Shown piece by piece: positions 17,733 to 26,987 of a stretch of DNA of 64,000 nt. Source of the stretch: Chromohalobacter marismortui (lineage in GTDB: Bacteria; Pseudomonadota; Gammaproteobacteria; Pseudomonadales; Halomonadaceae); NCBI RefSeq assembly GCF_004364315.1, contig NZ_SOBR01000001.1, positions 620,578 to 684,577 of the forward strand. Reading direction: 5' to 3'. The notes beneath the pieces are model-generated. The model was given only the letters and a program-made list of their open reading frames with translations. It was not told where the DNA came from and searched no databases. Made by a program: the position numbers and the translations under genes. Positions within the stretch are counted from its first letter, which is position 1. Every line of letters starts with the position of its first letter.

Positions 17733-18853
17733 AAGATGACGGTGACAAGCGGATAGCGGTGTTTTTGCCCTCGCTGGTGGGTGGGGGCGCGGAACGGGTA
17801 ATGGTGACGCTTGCCAATGGATTCGCCGCGCGCGGTGTGCCGGTCGATCTCGTGGTCGTGGCGGCCAAGGGGGAATATCTGGCGGATGTTTCGTCACGTG
17901 TGCGTCTGGTGGAACTCGGCGCCACGCGCGTGTTGTTCAGCTTGCCGGCACTGGTGCGCTACCTGCGTCGTGAACGCCCGCACGCCTTGTTGTCGGCACT
18001 CAACCACGCCAACATCATCGCGCTTTGGGCACGCAAGTTGTCAGGCACCAAGATTCGGTTGGTGGTCTCGGAGCGCAATACCTTGTCGCACGATCTCTCG
18101 AGCGACCGCTTCGAGCGGGTGGTGCCGTGGCTGATGCGCCTGAGCTATCCCGCCGCGGATGCCATCGTCGCGGTCTCCAGCGGCGTGGCGGATGATCTGG
18201 CGCAGACGGTGTGCCTGCCTCGTGAGCGCATCGATGTCGTTTACAACCCCATCAATACCAGGCTTGCAGCGTTGTGCCAGGCACCGCTGAGGCACCCCTG
18301 GCTGAAAGCTGGTCAGCCGCCGGTGATCGTCGCGGCGGGGCGCCTGACGGTGCAGAAGGATTTCGCCACCTTGATCGATGCTTTCGCCGAGGTGCGTCGG
18401 ACCCATCGTGCACGCTTGGTGATCCTCGGCGAGGGGGAATTGCGCGCTGATCTGGAGGCGCGTATCGATGCGTTGGGCATCAGCGATGATGTGGCGCTAC
18501 CGGGGTTCGTCGACAACCCCTACCCGTGGATGCGTCAGGCGTCGTTGTTCGTGTTGTCGTCGGCGTGGGAAGGCTTTTGCAACGTGCTGGCCGAAGCCAT
18601 GGCCTGCGGTACGCCGGTCGTGAGCACCGATTGTCCCAGCGGCTCGGCGGAGATCCTCGAAGACGGCAAGTGGGGGCGGCTGGTGCCGGTGGGGGATGCG
18701 CCGGCCTTGGCACGTGCCATCGCCGCCACGCTCGACGACGAGACGCATCCCGACGTGCGTCACCGTGCGCGAAGCTTCGATCTGCATCAGGCGCTGCATG
18801 GCTATCTCCATGCGCTGCGCGTGACCATGCCGAAGGAGCGCCATTTTGGATAG
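17729..18853 (+). CDS. GT4-family glycosyltransferase (copy 1 of a tandem pair)
   Basis: 374 residues with the GT-B fold. The N-terminal donor-loop pattern is LPSLVGGGAERVMVTLANG and the C-terminal signature is EGFCNVLAEAMACGTP followed by STDCPSGSAEIL, with the EX7E pair that contacts the nucleotide sugar. It adds one sugar of the exopolysaccharide repeat on the cytoplasmic face. It is coupled to wzx by a 4-bp overlap and closely related to the next gene over its whole length. Donor and linkage are unknown. Confidence 0.88.
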   Translation: MKDDGDKRIAVFLPSLVGGGAERVMVTLANGFAARGVPVDLVVVAAKGEYLADVSSRVRLVELGATRVLFSLPALVRYLRRERPHALLSALNHANIIALWARKLSGTKIRLVVSERNTLSHDLSSDRFERVVPWLMRLSYPAADAIVAVSSGVADDLAQTVCLPRERIDVVYNPINTRLAALCQAPLRHPWLKAGQPPVIVAAGRLTVQKDFATLIDAFAEVRRTHRARLVILGEGELRADLEARIDALGISDDVALPGFVDNPYPWMRQASLFVLSSAWEGFCNVLAEAMACGTPVVSTDCPSGSAEILEDGKWGRLVPVGDAPALARAIAATLDDETHPDVRHRARSFDLHQALHGYLHALRVTMPKERHFG

Positions 18854-20000
18854 CCTGCAACGTATGTCGACCGCCGAGTCGCCACTGAGCAAGACGAATG
18901 GCGTGGGCATTGCGCTGTTCTTGCCTTCGTTGGAAGGCGGCGGCGCCGAAATGGTGATGGTGACCCTGGCCAATGGCCTCGCCGCGCAAGGCTGGCAGGT
19001 GGACCTCGTCGTTGCGCATGCCATCGGGGCCTACGTCAAAAACGTCTCGACGGCGGTGCGCTTGATCGACTTGCGGGCGGCTCGGGTGCTCTACAGCATC
19101 CCGGCGCTGGTGCGTTATTTGCGCCGAGAGCGACCGCCGGTGCTGTTGTCGGCGCTCAATTACGCCAACGTCGTGGCGTTATGGGCCAGCCGATTGGCGA
19201 GCGTTGGCACCCGTGTGGTGATTTCCGAGCACAACGACGTCACGCGTGACATGGGCTCCGAGCCCGTGGGGCGCTCCTGGCTCATTCCCTTGCTGATGCG
19301 CCAGAGCTATCCCAGGGCGAACGGCATCGTGGCGGTTTCCGGCGGGGTGGCGGATGCACTATCCAAGGCCTTGTCTCTGCCGCGCGAGCGTATCGATGTG
19401 ATCTACAACCCGGCGGTCACCGAGCGTCTACGCGAACTGAGCAGGGTGACGGTGACGCATCCCTGGCTGGCACCCGGCGAGCCTCCGGTGATCCTGGCGG
19501 TTGGGCGACTCACCGCGCAAAAGGATTATCCGACCCTGCTCAAGGCCTTTGCGGCTTTGCGCGCCCAGCGAGAAGCGCGCCTGGTCATCCTGGGTGAAGG
19601 CGAGTTGCGTGGCGCCCTGGAAGCGATGGCGACGGACCTGCAATTGAGTGATGACGTCGCCTTTTTAGGCTTCGTCGACAACCCCTATGCGTGGATGCGC
19701 CAGGCGTCGTTGTTCGTTCTGTCTTCACGCTGGGAGGGGTTCGGCAACGTGCTGGCCGAGGCCATGGCTTGCGGTACCCCGGTGATCAGCACCGATTGCC
19801 CCAGTGGCCCCGCGGAGATTCTCGAACACGGCGCCTGGGGGCGGCTCGTGCCGATGGGGGATCCGGTGGCGTTGTGCGAGTCGATGGCGGCGAGCCTCAG
19901 CGGTGATTGCCACCCCGAGGTCGAACGGCGCGCGCAGGCGTTCGATCTCGGTCAGGCCGTGCAGGCCTATATACGCGTCGTGCAGCGTCAGTCCATTTGA
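18846..20000 (+). CDS. GT4-family glycosyltransferase (copy 2 of a tandem pair)
   Basis: 384 residues, sharing long blocks with its upstream neighbour: LPSLEGGGAEMVMVTLANG, IPALVRYLRRERP, RERIDVIYNP, DNPYAWMRQASLFVLSS and EGFGNVLAEAMACG. The pair arose by tandem duplication. The TTG start at 18846 follows AAGGAG by 7 nt and overlaps the previous gene by 8 bp; ATG 18870 is an alternative. It probably adds a second sugar of the repeat with a similar linkage. Confidence 0.86.
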   Translation: MDSLQRMSTAESPLSKTNGVGIALFLPSLEGGGAEMVMVTLANGLAAQGWQVDLVVAHAIGAYVKNVSTAVRLIDLRAARVLYSIPALVRYLRRERPPVLLSALNYANVVALWASRLASVGTRVVISEHNDVTRDMGSEPVGRSWLIPLLMRQSYPRANGIVAVSGGVADALSKALSLPRERIDVIYNPAVTERLRELSRVTVTHPWLAPGEPPVILAVGRLTAQKDYPTLLKAFAALRAQREARLVILGEGELRGALEAMATDLQLSDDVAFLGFVDNPYAWMRQASLFVLSSRWEGFGNVLAEAMACGTPVISTDCPSGPAEILEHGAWGRLVPMGDPVALCESMAASLSGDCHPEVERRAQAFDLGQAVQAYIRVVQRQSI

Positions 20001-20035
20001 GTTCAGGCGCGCAAGCGCCCCGTACGTCGAGACCC

Positions 20036-21028
20036 ATGATGAAACTACTGATACCCACCAATGGCTCGTTCGGCTACAAGGTCATGTGCTTGGCCTTGGC
20101 CGGTTTTTATGCCTGGTTTTTGATGGGGCTGGATATCGATGGCTATATCGATCGCGCCAATTATCTGATTTACGCCAAGCACTCCGATGAAATATTCGTG
20201 ATGTACGCGGCCAGCAGCTTCAAGACGATCATTACCAACGAGCCAATATGGCTTTTGCTGAATATCTGGGCGGCGCGACATTTTACGGCGGAAGATACGT
20301 TACGGCTGATCATCTTCTTTTCGTCATTTTGGGTCTCGTTTTTGGTGTTGAGAAGCTATCCGAAATACGCGTTCTTGTTGATCCTTTTCATTTTGATGCC
20401 ACAGATTCTGAAAAACCATATCATTCATTTGCGCCAGGGGCTGGGGATCTCGTTATTCTTCATCGGCTGGTGGTGTCGTTACTTGCCACTGCGTATCTTC
20501 TTCATCGGGCTGGCGCCGCTGGTACATGCCTCCTTTTTCTTCATCGATGCCTTGTTTCTTCTCAATGTGTTCTTTTCGACATACAGGATTTCGACCATCT
20601 GGCGGGTGGTGTACACCGTGGGTATGGGCGTCGTGCTGGGCGCATTGGGAATGTGGCTGGCCGGTGCACTCGGGGCGCGGCAAGGGGAGAGCGCCGAGTA
20701 TAGTGCCATGGGGTCCGATGGATCGGGGCTGGCATTTTTATTCTGGACCTTGTTTACCGTTATTTTCTGCATGGAGGGCAAGGAGTTTCTGAAAAATAAT
20801 TTTTTTGCGGCGACCATCCTGTTCTTTTATTTGTCGACCTATTTTCTGTTACCCGTGACGGCGCGTGTTTTCGAAAGCGGTATGCTGTTGGTCTTGTTGG
20901 CCTCCTTGGGATTGAGTGATTGGCGACGTTACGCCGTCTATGGGTTATATGTCTTCTATTTCTGCATGCAGTGGTACCCCGTGCTGGGACTGCCGGGATA
21001 TGGCTGGGCGTCCAACGGAACCATGTAA
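20036..21028 (+). CDS. wzy: EpsG/Wzy-like polysaccharide polymerase candidate
   Basis: 330 residues, almost all hydrophobic (about nine to ten helices), with a short periplasmic-type loop containing IIHLRQGLGISLF and an N-terminal block YIDRANYLIYAKHSDEIF. This is the pattern of the EpsG family, which replaces Wzy in many loci and polymerises lipid-linked repeat units. No other polymerase candidate is present, which supports the assignment. ATG at 20036 or 20039. The DNA is less G+C-rich than the flanking glycosyltransferase genes, as is common for polymerases exchanged between strains. Confidence 0.7.
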   Translation: MMKLLIPTNGSFGYKVMCLALAGFYAWFLMGLDIDGYIDRANYLIYAKHSDEIFVMYAASSFKTIITNEPIWLLLNIWAARHFTAEDTLRLIIFFSSFWVSFLVLRSYPKYAFLLILFILMPQILKNHIIHLRQGLGISLFFIGWWCRYLPLRIFFIGLAPLVHASFFFIDALFLLNVFFSTYRISTIWRVVYTVGMGVVLGALGMWLAGALGARQGESAEYSAMGSDGSGLAFLFWTLFTVIFCMEGKEFLKNNFFAATILFFYLSTYFLLPVTARVFESGMLLVLLASLGLSDWRRYAVYGLYVFYFCMQWYPVLGLPGYGWASNGTM

Positions 21029-21099
21029 AAGTGCTTCATGAAAGATGATGACGCGTCGGCGTCTTTATCCACGCCGAGAGGGAACGAGGGGAGATGGAA

Positions 21100-22062
21100 A
21101 TGCAGCGTAATGTGTCGTTGGACGTTCTGAAATTGGTATTGGCCGTTATCGTGGTGATCTCACATGCTCAGGTGTTGATGGGCTATAGCGACTTGGGCTA
21201 TCAACTAACCGTGCAGGGGCTGTTTCGTATCGTAGTGCCGATTTTCATGATTGTGAGTGGGTATTTCTTTATCAGCGTCATTCGCTCACGGTCGCTCGTT
21301 GCCTGGCTCAAGAGGGTCGTGGCGATGTATGTCTTCTGGATGCTGGTTTATTTATATTTTTGGTTGGATGTTCCGGCGGTAACGCCGTATGAAATAGTGA
21401 AGCTGTTACGTGTGGCGGTCATGGGGTATCACCATCTGTGGTTTTTATCCGCGCTGATCGGCGCTGCCATTATGCTGTATATGCTGCGCAACCTTTCCTT
21501 GAAGGTATTGCTGGTGCTGGCGTTAACGCTTTATGGAATAGGCATGTTCTCCATTTATGCCGGTCACTATCACCTGTTTGACGGCACGCCACTGGACGTG
21601 GTTTTTAATAAAATATGGTTCTACCGAAATTTTCTTTTCTTCGGGTTTCCTTTCTTTTGTACGGGCTATTTGCTGCGCCGCTGTGACAGGCTGCGCCAGT
21701 GGGATCGGCGCTATTTCATGCTCTGGAGCCTGGGCGGCTCATTGTTGCTGCTGGGCGAGTCGTATCTCAATTATATCGGTCTCGAAGGCCAACCCGCGTT
21801 CGATATGTATTGGAGTCTTCTGATTTTTTGTCCGGGGCTTTTCCTTTGGGTGTATTCGATGCAAGTGCCGGGCGACAGCACATCCCTGGCGTATTACGCC
21901 ACCGCGCTGTACTTCATCCATCCACTTTTTATCTCGCTTTTCGAGGCGCTTTCGTATCGGCCGGGCAACACGCTGGCGTTATTGGCACTGGCGTCGTCCC
22001 TGCTGGCCGTGACGTTGCTGAAAGGTAGCCGCAAGCGTTTGGGGTTTGCCTTCGGAGGGTGA
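21100..22062 (+). CDS. Membrane-bound acyltransferase 3 family protein (O-acetyltransferase)
   Basis: About 320 residues with ten hydrophobic helices. The N-terminus NVSLDVLKLVLAVIVVISHA carries the family His in helix 1, and FMIVSGYFF and the HHLWFLSALI motif are typical of acyltransferase 3 (OafA/WcaH-like). It would decorate the exopolysaccharide with O-acetyl or succinyl groups. GGGGAG is 6 nt before ATG 21100 but directly touches ATG 21094, so 21100 is chosen. The gene is low in G+C compared with the cluster average, like the preceding polymerase gene. Confidence 0.82.
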   Translation: MQRNVSLDVLKLVLAVIVVISHAQVLMGYSDLGYQLTVQGLFRIVVPIFMIVSGYFFISVIRSRSLVAWLKRVVAMYVFWMLVYLYFWLDVPAVTPYEIVKLLRVAVMGYHHLWFLSALIGAAIMLYMLRNLSLKVLLVLALTLYGIGMFSIYAGHYHLFDGTPLDVVFNKIWFYRNFLFFGFPFFCTGYLLRRCDRLRQWDRRYFMLWSLGGSLLLLGESYLNYIGLEGQPAFDMYWSLLIFCPGLFLWVYSMQVPGDSTSLAYYATALYFIHPLFISLFEALSYRPGNTLALLALASSLLAVTLLKGSRKRLGFAFGG

Positions 22063-22145
22063 GGGAGAAATCACCGGATCGCCGAAGCTCGTTCAGAATC
22101 ATATCCGCCGCGTCCCGTCGTTGCAGGGGGCGGCCAATCGAGAGG

Positions 22146-23306
22146 ATGCATGATCTTATGCTAGCCCAACCGCTGAATGTCCTGCATGTCATCACCGGCT
22201 TGACCGATGGCGGCGCCGAGGACTCGCTCTACCAGCTGTGCAATAACGACCGGCACAACGTGCATCGCGTGGTGTGCTTGATGGACGCCGGGCAATACGG
22301 ACCACGTTTCGCTGCGGCGGGCATCGAGGTCGTTTATCTGAATATGTCGCCTGGCCGCGTGACCTTCGCCGGCTTGTGGCGCCTGTGGCGGACCATGCGA
22401 ACGCGCCGACCGGATGTGGTGCAGACGTGGATGTACCACGCCAACCTGGTGGGAGGCGTCATGGCGAGGCTGGCGGGTATCAAAGCCATCTGTTGGGGCA
22501 TCCATAACAGCAACCTGATGCCGGGCGTCACCAAGCGCAGCACGATTTGGGTGGCCAAGGCCTGCGGGACCTTGTCGCGGGTGGTACCGAGTCGCATCGT
22601 GAGCTGTTCGCAACATGCGGTGGAAGTGCATCGCCAGTTGCGTTATGCCGCCCTGAAGTTCGTGGTCGTGCCGAATGGTTACAACTTGGCACTCTTGACC
22701 CCTGATGCCGAGGCGCGGGACCGCGTGCGTACCGGCTGGGGGCTCGATGCCGACATGCCGCTTTTCGGGATGGTGGCGCGTTTCGACCCGCAAAAGGATC
22801 ATGCCAATTTGATCGCGGCCCTGACGCAGCTCAAGGGGCTGGGCTGGGATTTCCGTTGTGCGCTGATCGGCGCGGGATTGGATGTCGACAACCACGAATT
22901 GCTCCAGTTGCTGGATGATCACGGGGTGCGTGACCGGGTTTTGTTGGTCGGGCGACGTGGCGATATTCCCGCGGTGATGAACGCGCTCGATGTGCATGTG
23001 CTGTCGTCGCGTTTCGGCGAAGCGTTTCCCAATGTGCTCTCCGAGGCCATGGCCTGCGGCACGCCGTGCGTTTCCACCGATGTCGGCGACGCGGCCTTCA
23101 TCGTCGGCGATACCGGCTGGATCGTGCCTCCCGGCGATCCTGGCGCATTGGCGGATCACCTCGCCCTGGCGCTTGAGGAGCATGCGGATGCGCCGGCGTG
23201 GCAGGCGCGCAAGCAGCGCGCCCATCAACGAGTCGTCGATGCCTTCAGCGTCCAACGCATGATCGACGGTTACAGTGCTTCCTGGCATCAGGCGTGTCAC
23301 GTATGA
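22146..23306 (+). CDS. GT4-family glycosyltransferase
   Basis: 386 residues. The N-terminus VLHVITGLTDGGAEDSLYQL and the C-terminal FGEAFPNVLSEAMACGTPCVSTDVGDAAFIV place it in GT4 (GT-B fold, EX7E motif present). It is more distant from the tandem pair than these are from each other. The start is not certain: ATG 22146 and ATG 22158 are both in frame and neither has ideal spacing from the AGAGG box. Its stop overlaps the next gene by 4 bp (ATGA). Confidence 0.84.
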   Translation: MHDLMLAQPLNVLHVITGLTDGGAEDSLYQLCNNDRHNVHRVVCLMDAGQYGPRFAAAGIEVVYLNMSPGRVTFAGLWRLWRTMRTRRPDVVQTWMYHANLVGGVMARLAGIKAICWGIHNSNLMPGVTKRSTIWVAKACGTLSRVVPSRIVSCSQHAVEVHRQLRYAALKFVVVPNGYNLALLTPDAEARDRVRTGWGLDADMPLFGMVARFDPQKDHANLIAALTQLKGLGWDFRCALIGAGLDVDNHELLQLLDDHGVRDRVLLVGRRGDIPAVMNALDVHVLSSRFGEAFPNVLSEAMACGTPCVSTDVGDAAFIVGDTGWIVPPGDPGALADHLALALEEHADAPAWQARKQRAHQRVVDAFSVQRMIDGYSASWHQACHV

Positions 23307-24337
23307 AGGCTGACTGGATGACTTATTTGGCCCGTGCCGAGGGCGAGCCGCTGCGTCCGCCTGCCTTCGTCATTTCGCTGGACTTCGAATTGCACTGGGG
23401 CATGTCGGATATCGTGACCACGCCCGAACATCCATATATGCGCCAATTGCTCGGTGCGCGGCGTGCGGTACCGGCGATGCTGGATCTCTTTCGCGAACGC
23501 CATATCCGCGCGACCTGGGCCACGGTGGGCTATCTATTCGCCGAGGACCGCGCAACCTTGACGCGTTTCTCGCCCGTGCGGCGTCCACAGTACGCCAATC
23601 CGGCGCGTGATAACTATCGGCAGGAGATTGGTGACGATGAGGCAAGCGACCCTCTGCATTACGCGCGCTCGCTGATCGATCTGATTGCGCAAACGCCCGG
23701 CCAGGAGATCGCGTCGCATACCTTCTCGCATTATTACTGCCATGAAGAGGGGCAGACGCCGGATGACTTCAAGGCCGATCTCGCGGCGGCGATGGCCATC
23801 GCCGAGCATGCCGGGCATCACCCCAGCGCATTGGTCTTGCCGCGTAACCAGGTGGACGATGCCTATCTGACGCCGATGCGCGAGACGGGCTTCCGTTCTT
23901 ATCGCGGCAATCCCCAGCGTGCGGGGTTCCAGCGCAAGTATCACGATGCTGCGCCAACTCGTGCACTGCGGCTGCTGGATAGCTACATCGACTTGACCGG
24001 CCATCACGGCATCAAGTGGCGCGATCTCAAGGGCGATCCACTGAATATTCCCGCCAGCATGTTTCTGCGCCCGCGGCGTGGGATACCGCGATTGGATGCC
24101 TTGCGTCTACGGCGCGTGAAGAACGCCATGCGGCGTGCCGCCAAGCGTGGCGAGATCTTCCACCTGTGGTGGCATCCGCACAACCTCGGTCAGTCTACCG
24201 ATGCCCACCTGCGTGATCTCGCCGCGATCATCGGCTATTTCCAGGTGCTTTCCATCGAATACGGCATGCGTTCGATGACGATGAGCGATGTGCTGGCGCG
24301 TCATGAGCAGGCCATGACCACATCTCCATCGACCTAG
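23303..24337 (+). CDS. NodB-type polysaccharide deacetylase
   Basis: 344 residues. The first metal motif is at the start (FVISLDFELHWG, residues about 21-32) and the HxxxH motif is in ASHTFSHYY, both typical of carbohydrate esterase family 4. It has no signal peptide, so it acts in the cytoplasm, probably removing N-acetyl groups from a lipid-linked sugar. Next to an acyltransferase gene this points to a polymer with controlled acylation. It is coupled to the previous glycosyltransferase by ATGA overlap. The following 200 bp contain no gene. Confidence 0.75.
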   Translation: MKADWMTYLARAEGEPLRPPAFVISLDFELHWGMSDIVTTPEHPYMRQLLGARRAVPAMLDLFRERHIRATWATVGYLFAEDRATLTRFSPVRRPQYANPARDNYRQEIGDDEASDPLHYARSLIDLIAQTPGQEIASHTFSHYYCHEEGQTPDDFKADLAAAMAIAEHAGHHPSALVLPRNQVDDAYLTPMRETGFRSYRGNPQRAGFQRKYHDAAPTRALRLLDSYIDLTGHHGIKWRDLKGDPLNIPASMFLRPRRGIPRLDALRLRRVKNAMRRAAKRGEIFHLWWHPHNLGQSTDAHLRDLAAIIGYFQVLSIEYGMRSMTMSDVLARHEQAMTTSPST

Positions 24338-24537
24338 CTGTTCAGGCGTTCACCGCCCACGCCCCTTTGCCTTTATGACATCGATCAGTGCTGCCAACGC
24401 GCTTGCGCGCGGGGGACGGAACCTGTGTGTCCCCAAAAACGCGTCTCCAATGACGTGCCCTTGAAACCCTTTCATCGACGCATGTCGCCAACAAGTGCCA
24501 CGCGCCTAGCGATCTCCACTGTAGAGGAGTTGTTTTC

Positions 24538-25683
24538 ATGAACGATAAAACGATTGTGCTGGTCTCCAACACGTCCTGGTCTCTCTACAACTTCTGCCGG
24601 GGGTTTTTGGGGGCGCTCAAGCAACGCGGTTTTCGTGTGGTGTGCCTGGTCCCCCATGACGACCATTCGCAGCGCTTGCGCGAAGAGTTCGATGTGATCC
24701 TGCGCACCATGCCCATGGATGGCAAGAGCACCGCGCCCACGCGGGAGGGGAAGTGCCTGTTCTGGCTGTACGGGCAGTTGCGTGGGCTGCGTCCCGCCTT
24801 CGTCTTCAATTTCACGGTCAAGGCCAATATCTATGCGGGCCTGGCATGCCGTGCGCTGAGGATTCCGTATGCCAATACCGTCACCGGCCTGGGCACGGCG
24901 TTCCTGCATGACAGCCATTTGTTCCGCCAGGTGCGGCGTCTCTATGGCGTCGCCAATGCCGGGGCGAAGCGGGTGTTTTTTCTCAACCCCGATGACCGCG
25001 AGGTCTTCGCGCGCCAAGGCATGTTGCAAAAAGTCGCCTGGGACATGCTCCCCGGCGCCGGCGTCGATGTGACGCGTTTTGCCTTCACGCCACTGCCTCA
25101 GGAAGGGCCCTTCACCTTTGTACTGATCGCACGACTGTTGGGCGACAAAGGCGTGCGGGAGTACGTCGCGGCGGCCGAGCAGGTGGTTTCCGACAATCCC
25201 GGAACGCGCTTTTTGATCGTCGGCCCCAAGGGCGTGAGCAATCGCACGGCAATCGAGGATGACGAGCTCGACGCCTGGCAGGCACGGGGCGTCGTTGAAT
25301 ACGTCGGGGCCCAGGACGACGTGCGTCCCTGGCTCGCGCAGTCCCATGTGCTGGTGCTGCCGTCCTATCGCGAGGGGTTGCCGACCACCGTGCTGGAGGC
25401 GGGGGCGATGGGGCGGCCGACCATCGCCACGGATGTGCCGGGGTGCCGGCATGCCGTGGCCGATGGTGAAACCGGCTGGTTGTGTCGCGTCAAGGATGTC
25501 GAGTCGCTGGCGGCGCGCATGCGTGCGTGTCTGGTGATGACGCCGTGGGCGCTCTCTCGTGTGGGCGTGGCGGCGCGCCGACGTGCCGAAAGGGAATTCT
25601 CGCAGGACATCGTCGTGGCGGGATATCTGGCCTGCCTGGAGGCCGGCTTGATGAATCACCAACGCGTGAAAATGGAGGCATGA
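24538..25683 (+). CDS. GT4-family glycosyltransferase (PglA/CapM-like)
   Basis: 381 residues. VSNTSWSLYNFCRGFLGAL, the block FNFTVKANIYAGLACRALRIPYANTVTG and the C-terminal YREGLPTTVLEAGAMGRPTIATDVPGC are characteristic of GT4 enzymes such as PglA, which attach HexNAc or galactose to lipid-linked sugars. ATG 24538 is preceded by GAGGAG at about 10 nt. It overlaps galE by 4 bp, which hints at a UDP-galactose-type donor. Confidence 0.85.
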   Translation: MNDKTIVLVSNTSWSLYNFCRGFLGALKQRGFRVVCLVPHDDHSQRLREEFDVILRTMPMDGKSTAPTREGKCLFWLYGQLRGLRPAFVFNFTVKANIYAGLACRALRIPYANTVTGLGTAFLHDSHLFRQVRRLYGVANAGAKRVFFLNPDDREVFARQGMLQKVAWDMLPGAGVDVTRFAFTPLPQEGPFTFVLIARLLGDKGVREYVAAAEQVVSDNPGTRFLIVGPKGVSNRTAIEDDELDAWQARGVVEYVGAQDDVRPWLAQSHVLVLPSYREGLPTTVLEAGAMGRPTIATDVPGCRHAVADGETGWLCRVKDVESLAARMRACLVMTPWALSRVGVAARRRAEREFSQDIVVAGYLACLEAGLMNHQRVKMEA

Positions 25684-26804
25684 TGACGATATTAGTGACG
25701 GGCGGCGCCGGGTACATCGGCTCGCATATGGTGCTGCGGCTCATTGAGGCCGGCCACGACGTGGTCGTGATCGACAATCTCTGCAATGCGTCGCGCGAGT
25801 CGCTGGAGCGTGTTTCGCAGTTGACCGGCAAGGAGGTGACCTTCGTCGAGGGCGACATTCGCGAGCGTTCGCTGCTGGATTACGTCTTTGCGGACTTCGC
25901 GATCAGTGATGTGCTGCACTTCGCCGGGCTCAAATCGGTCGGCGAGAGCGTCAACGAGCCGTTGGCGTATTTCGAGAACAATGTAGCGGGGACCATCACG
26001 CTGTGCCAGGCCATGATGGCGGCGGGGGTTTTCCGCCTGGTCTTCAGTTCCTCGGCGACGGTATACGGCGATGCCACGCACATGCCGTTGAGCGAGCGTG
26101 CGCCCACCGGACAGCCGACCAATGCCTACGGGCATTCCAAGTTGATGGTCGAAGAGGTGCTGCGCAAGCTGGCGCGGTCCGATCCGCGCTGGTCGATCGC
26201 CTTGCTGCGCTACTTCAATCCTGTCGGTGCGCATCCCAGCGGCCTCATCGGCGAAGACCCCGCCGGTACGCCCAATAATCTGCTGCCGTTCATCTCCCAG
26301 GTAGCGATCGGCCGTCTACCGGCACTTTCGGTTTTCGGCGATGACTATCCGACGCCGGATGGCACCGGCGTGCGTGACTATATCCACGTGATGGATCTGG
26401 TCGAGGGGCATCTGGCGGCGATGCGCGTGCTGACGGATCGTCCGGGGGTGAATGTCTGGAATCTGGGCACCGGGCAGGGGTACTCAGTGCTCGAAATGGT
26501 GCGTGCCTTCGAGATCGTCGCGCAGCGCGATGTGGCGTATCGCATCGTGCCGCGTCGCGATGGCGACATCGCTGAATGCTGGGCCGATGCGTCGCTGGCG
26601 GCGGAGGAGCTCGGCTGGAAAGCCCAGCGCGGCTTGACCGAGATGATCGCCGATACCTGGCGCTGGCAGTCGCGCAATCCCGAAGGCTACACGAGTAAAC
26701 GCCTGATGCGGCGCGATGGGGGCGGCAAGCCCGGCAGCATGGCCAATGCCTTGCCGCGGATCTACCTCATCGATACCGCGCGTGCCAATCGAGTCGCCTC
26801 GTGA
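25680..26804 (+). CDS. galE: UDP-glucose 4-epimerase
   Basis: 374 residues. The NAD motif TGGAGYIGSH is at the N-terminus; the catalytic Ser/Thr region SSSATVYGD and YGHSK (YxxxK) follow, then the galE blocks LRYFNPVGAHPSG and NLGTGQGYSVLEMV. It interconverts UDP-glucose and UDP-galactose (or GlcNAc forms), supplying a precursor for the cluster. It is about 35 residues longer than E. coli GalE because of a C-terminal tail after the usual end. The start overlaps the previous stop (ATGA; ATG 25683 is also possible) and GGAGG lies just upstream. It ends the operon before a strong terminator. Confidence 0.92.
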   Translation: MMTILVTGGAGYIGSHMVLRLIEAGHDVVVIDNLCNASRESLERVSQLTGKEVTFVEGDIRERSLLDYVFADFAISDVLHFAGLKSVGESVNEPLAYFENNVAGTITLCQAMMAAGVFRLVFSSSATVYGDATHMPLSERAPTGQPTNAYGHSKLMVEEVLRKLARSDPRWSIALLRYFNPVGAHPSGLIGEDPAGTPNNLLPFISQVAIGRLPALSVFGDDYPTPDGTGVRDYIHVMDLVEGHLAAMRVLTDRPGVNVWNLGTGQGYSVLEMVRAFEIVAQRDVAYRIVPRRDGDIAECWADASLAAEELGWKAQRGLTEMIADTWRWQSRNPEGYTSKRLMRRDGGGKPGSMANALPRIYLIDTARANRVAS

Positions 26805-26842
26805 CCCCCCGATAAGCGCAAGAATGCTGCTGCATGTTCCTG

Positions 26843-26874
26843 ACGCCGGTGCTTCGTGCACCGGCGTTTTCATT
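26843..26874 (+). terminator. Rho-independent terminator of the exopolysaccharide operon
   Basis: A perfect 10-bp stem, ACGCCGGTGC (26843-26852) with GCACCGGCGT (26858-26867), 5-nt loop, followed by TTTCATTC. It lies 39 bp after galE. Confidence 0.85.
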
Positions 26875-26987
26875 CATGCTGCGTGCTCACGAGAGGAGGA
26901 GGCAGACATCGCCGCGAGCAGGGATGTGAGGCGCGCGGGGTTTGCTCATCGGAGCCGCTGGGATAGGCTTGTTGCCCGTGTACATTC

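Noticed and set aside
24338-24537. Possible small gene or RNA between the deacetylase and the next glycosyltransferase
   Set aside because: A GGGGA...TCCCC pairing is visible near 24415-24440, but no start with Shine-Dalgarno and no conserved RNA signature could be recognised.
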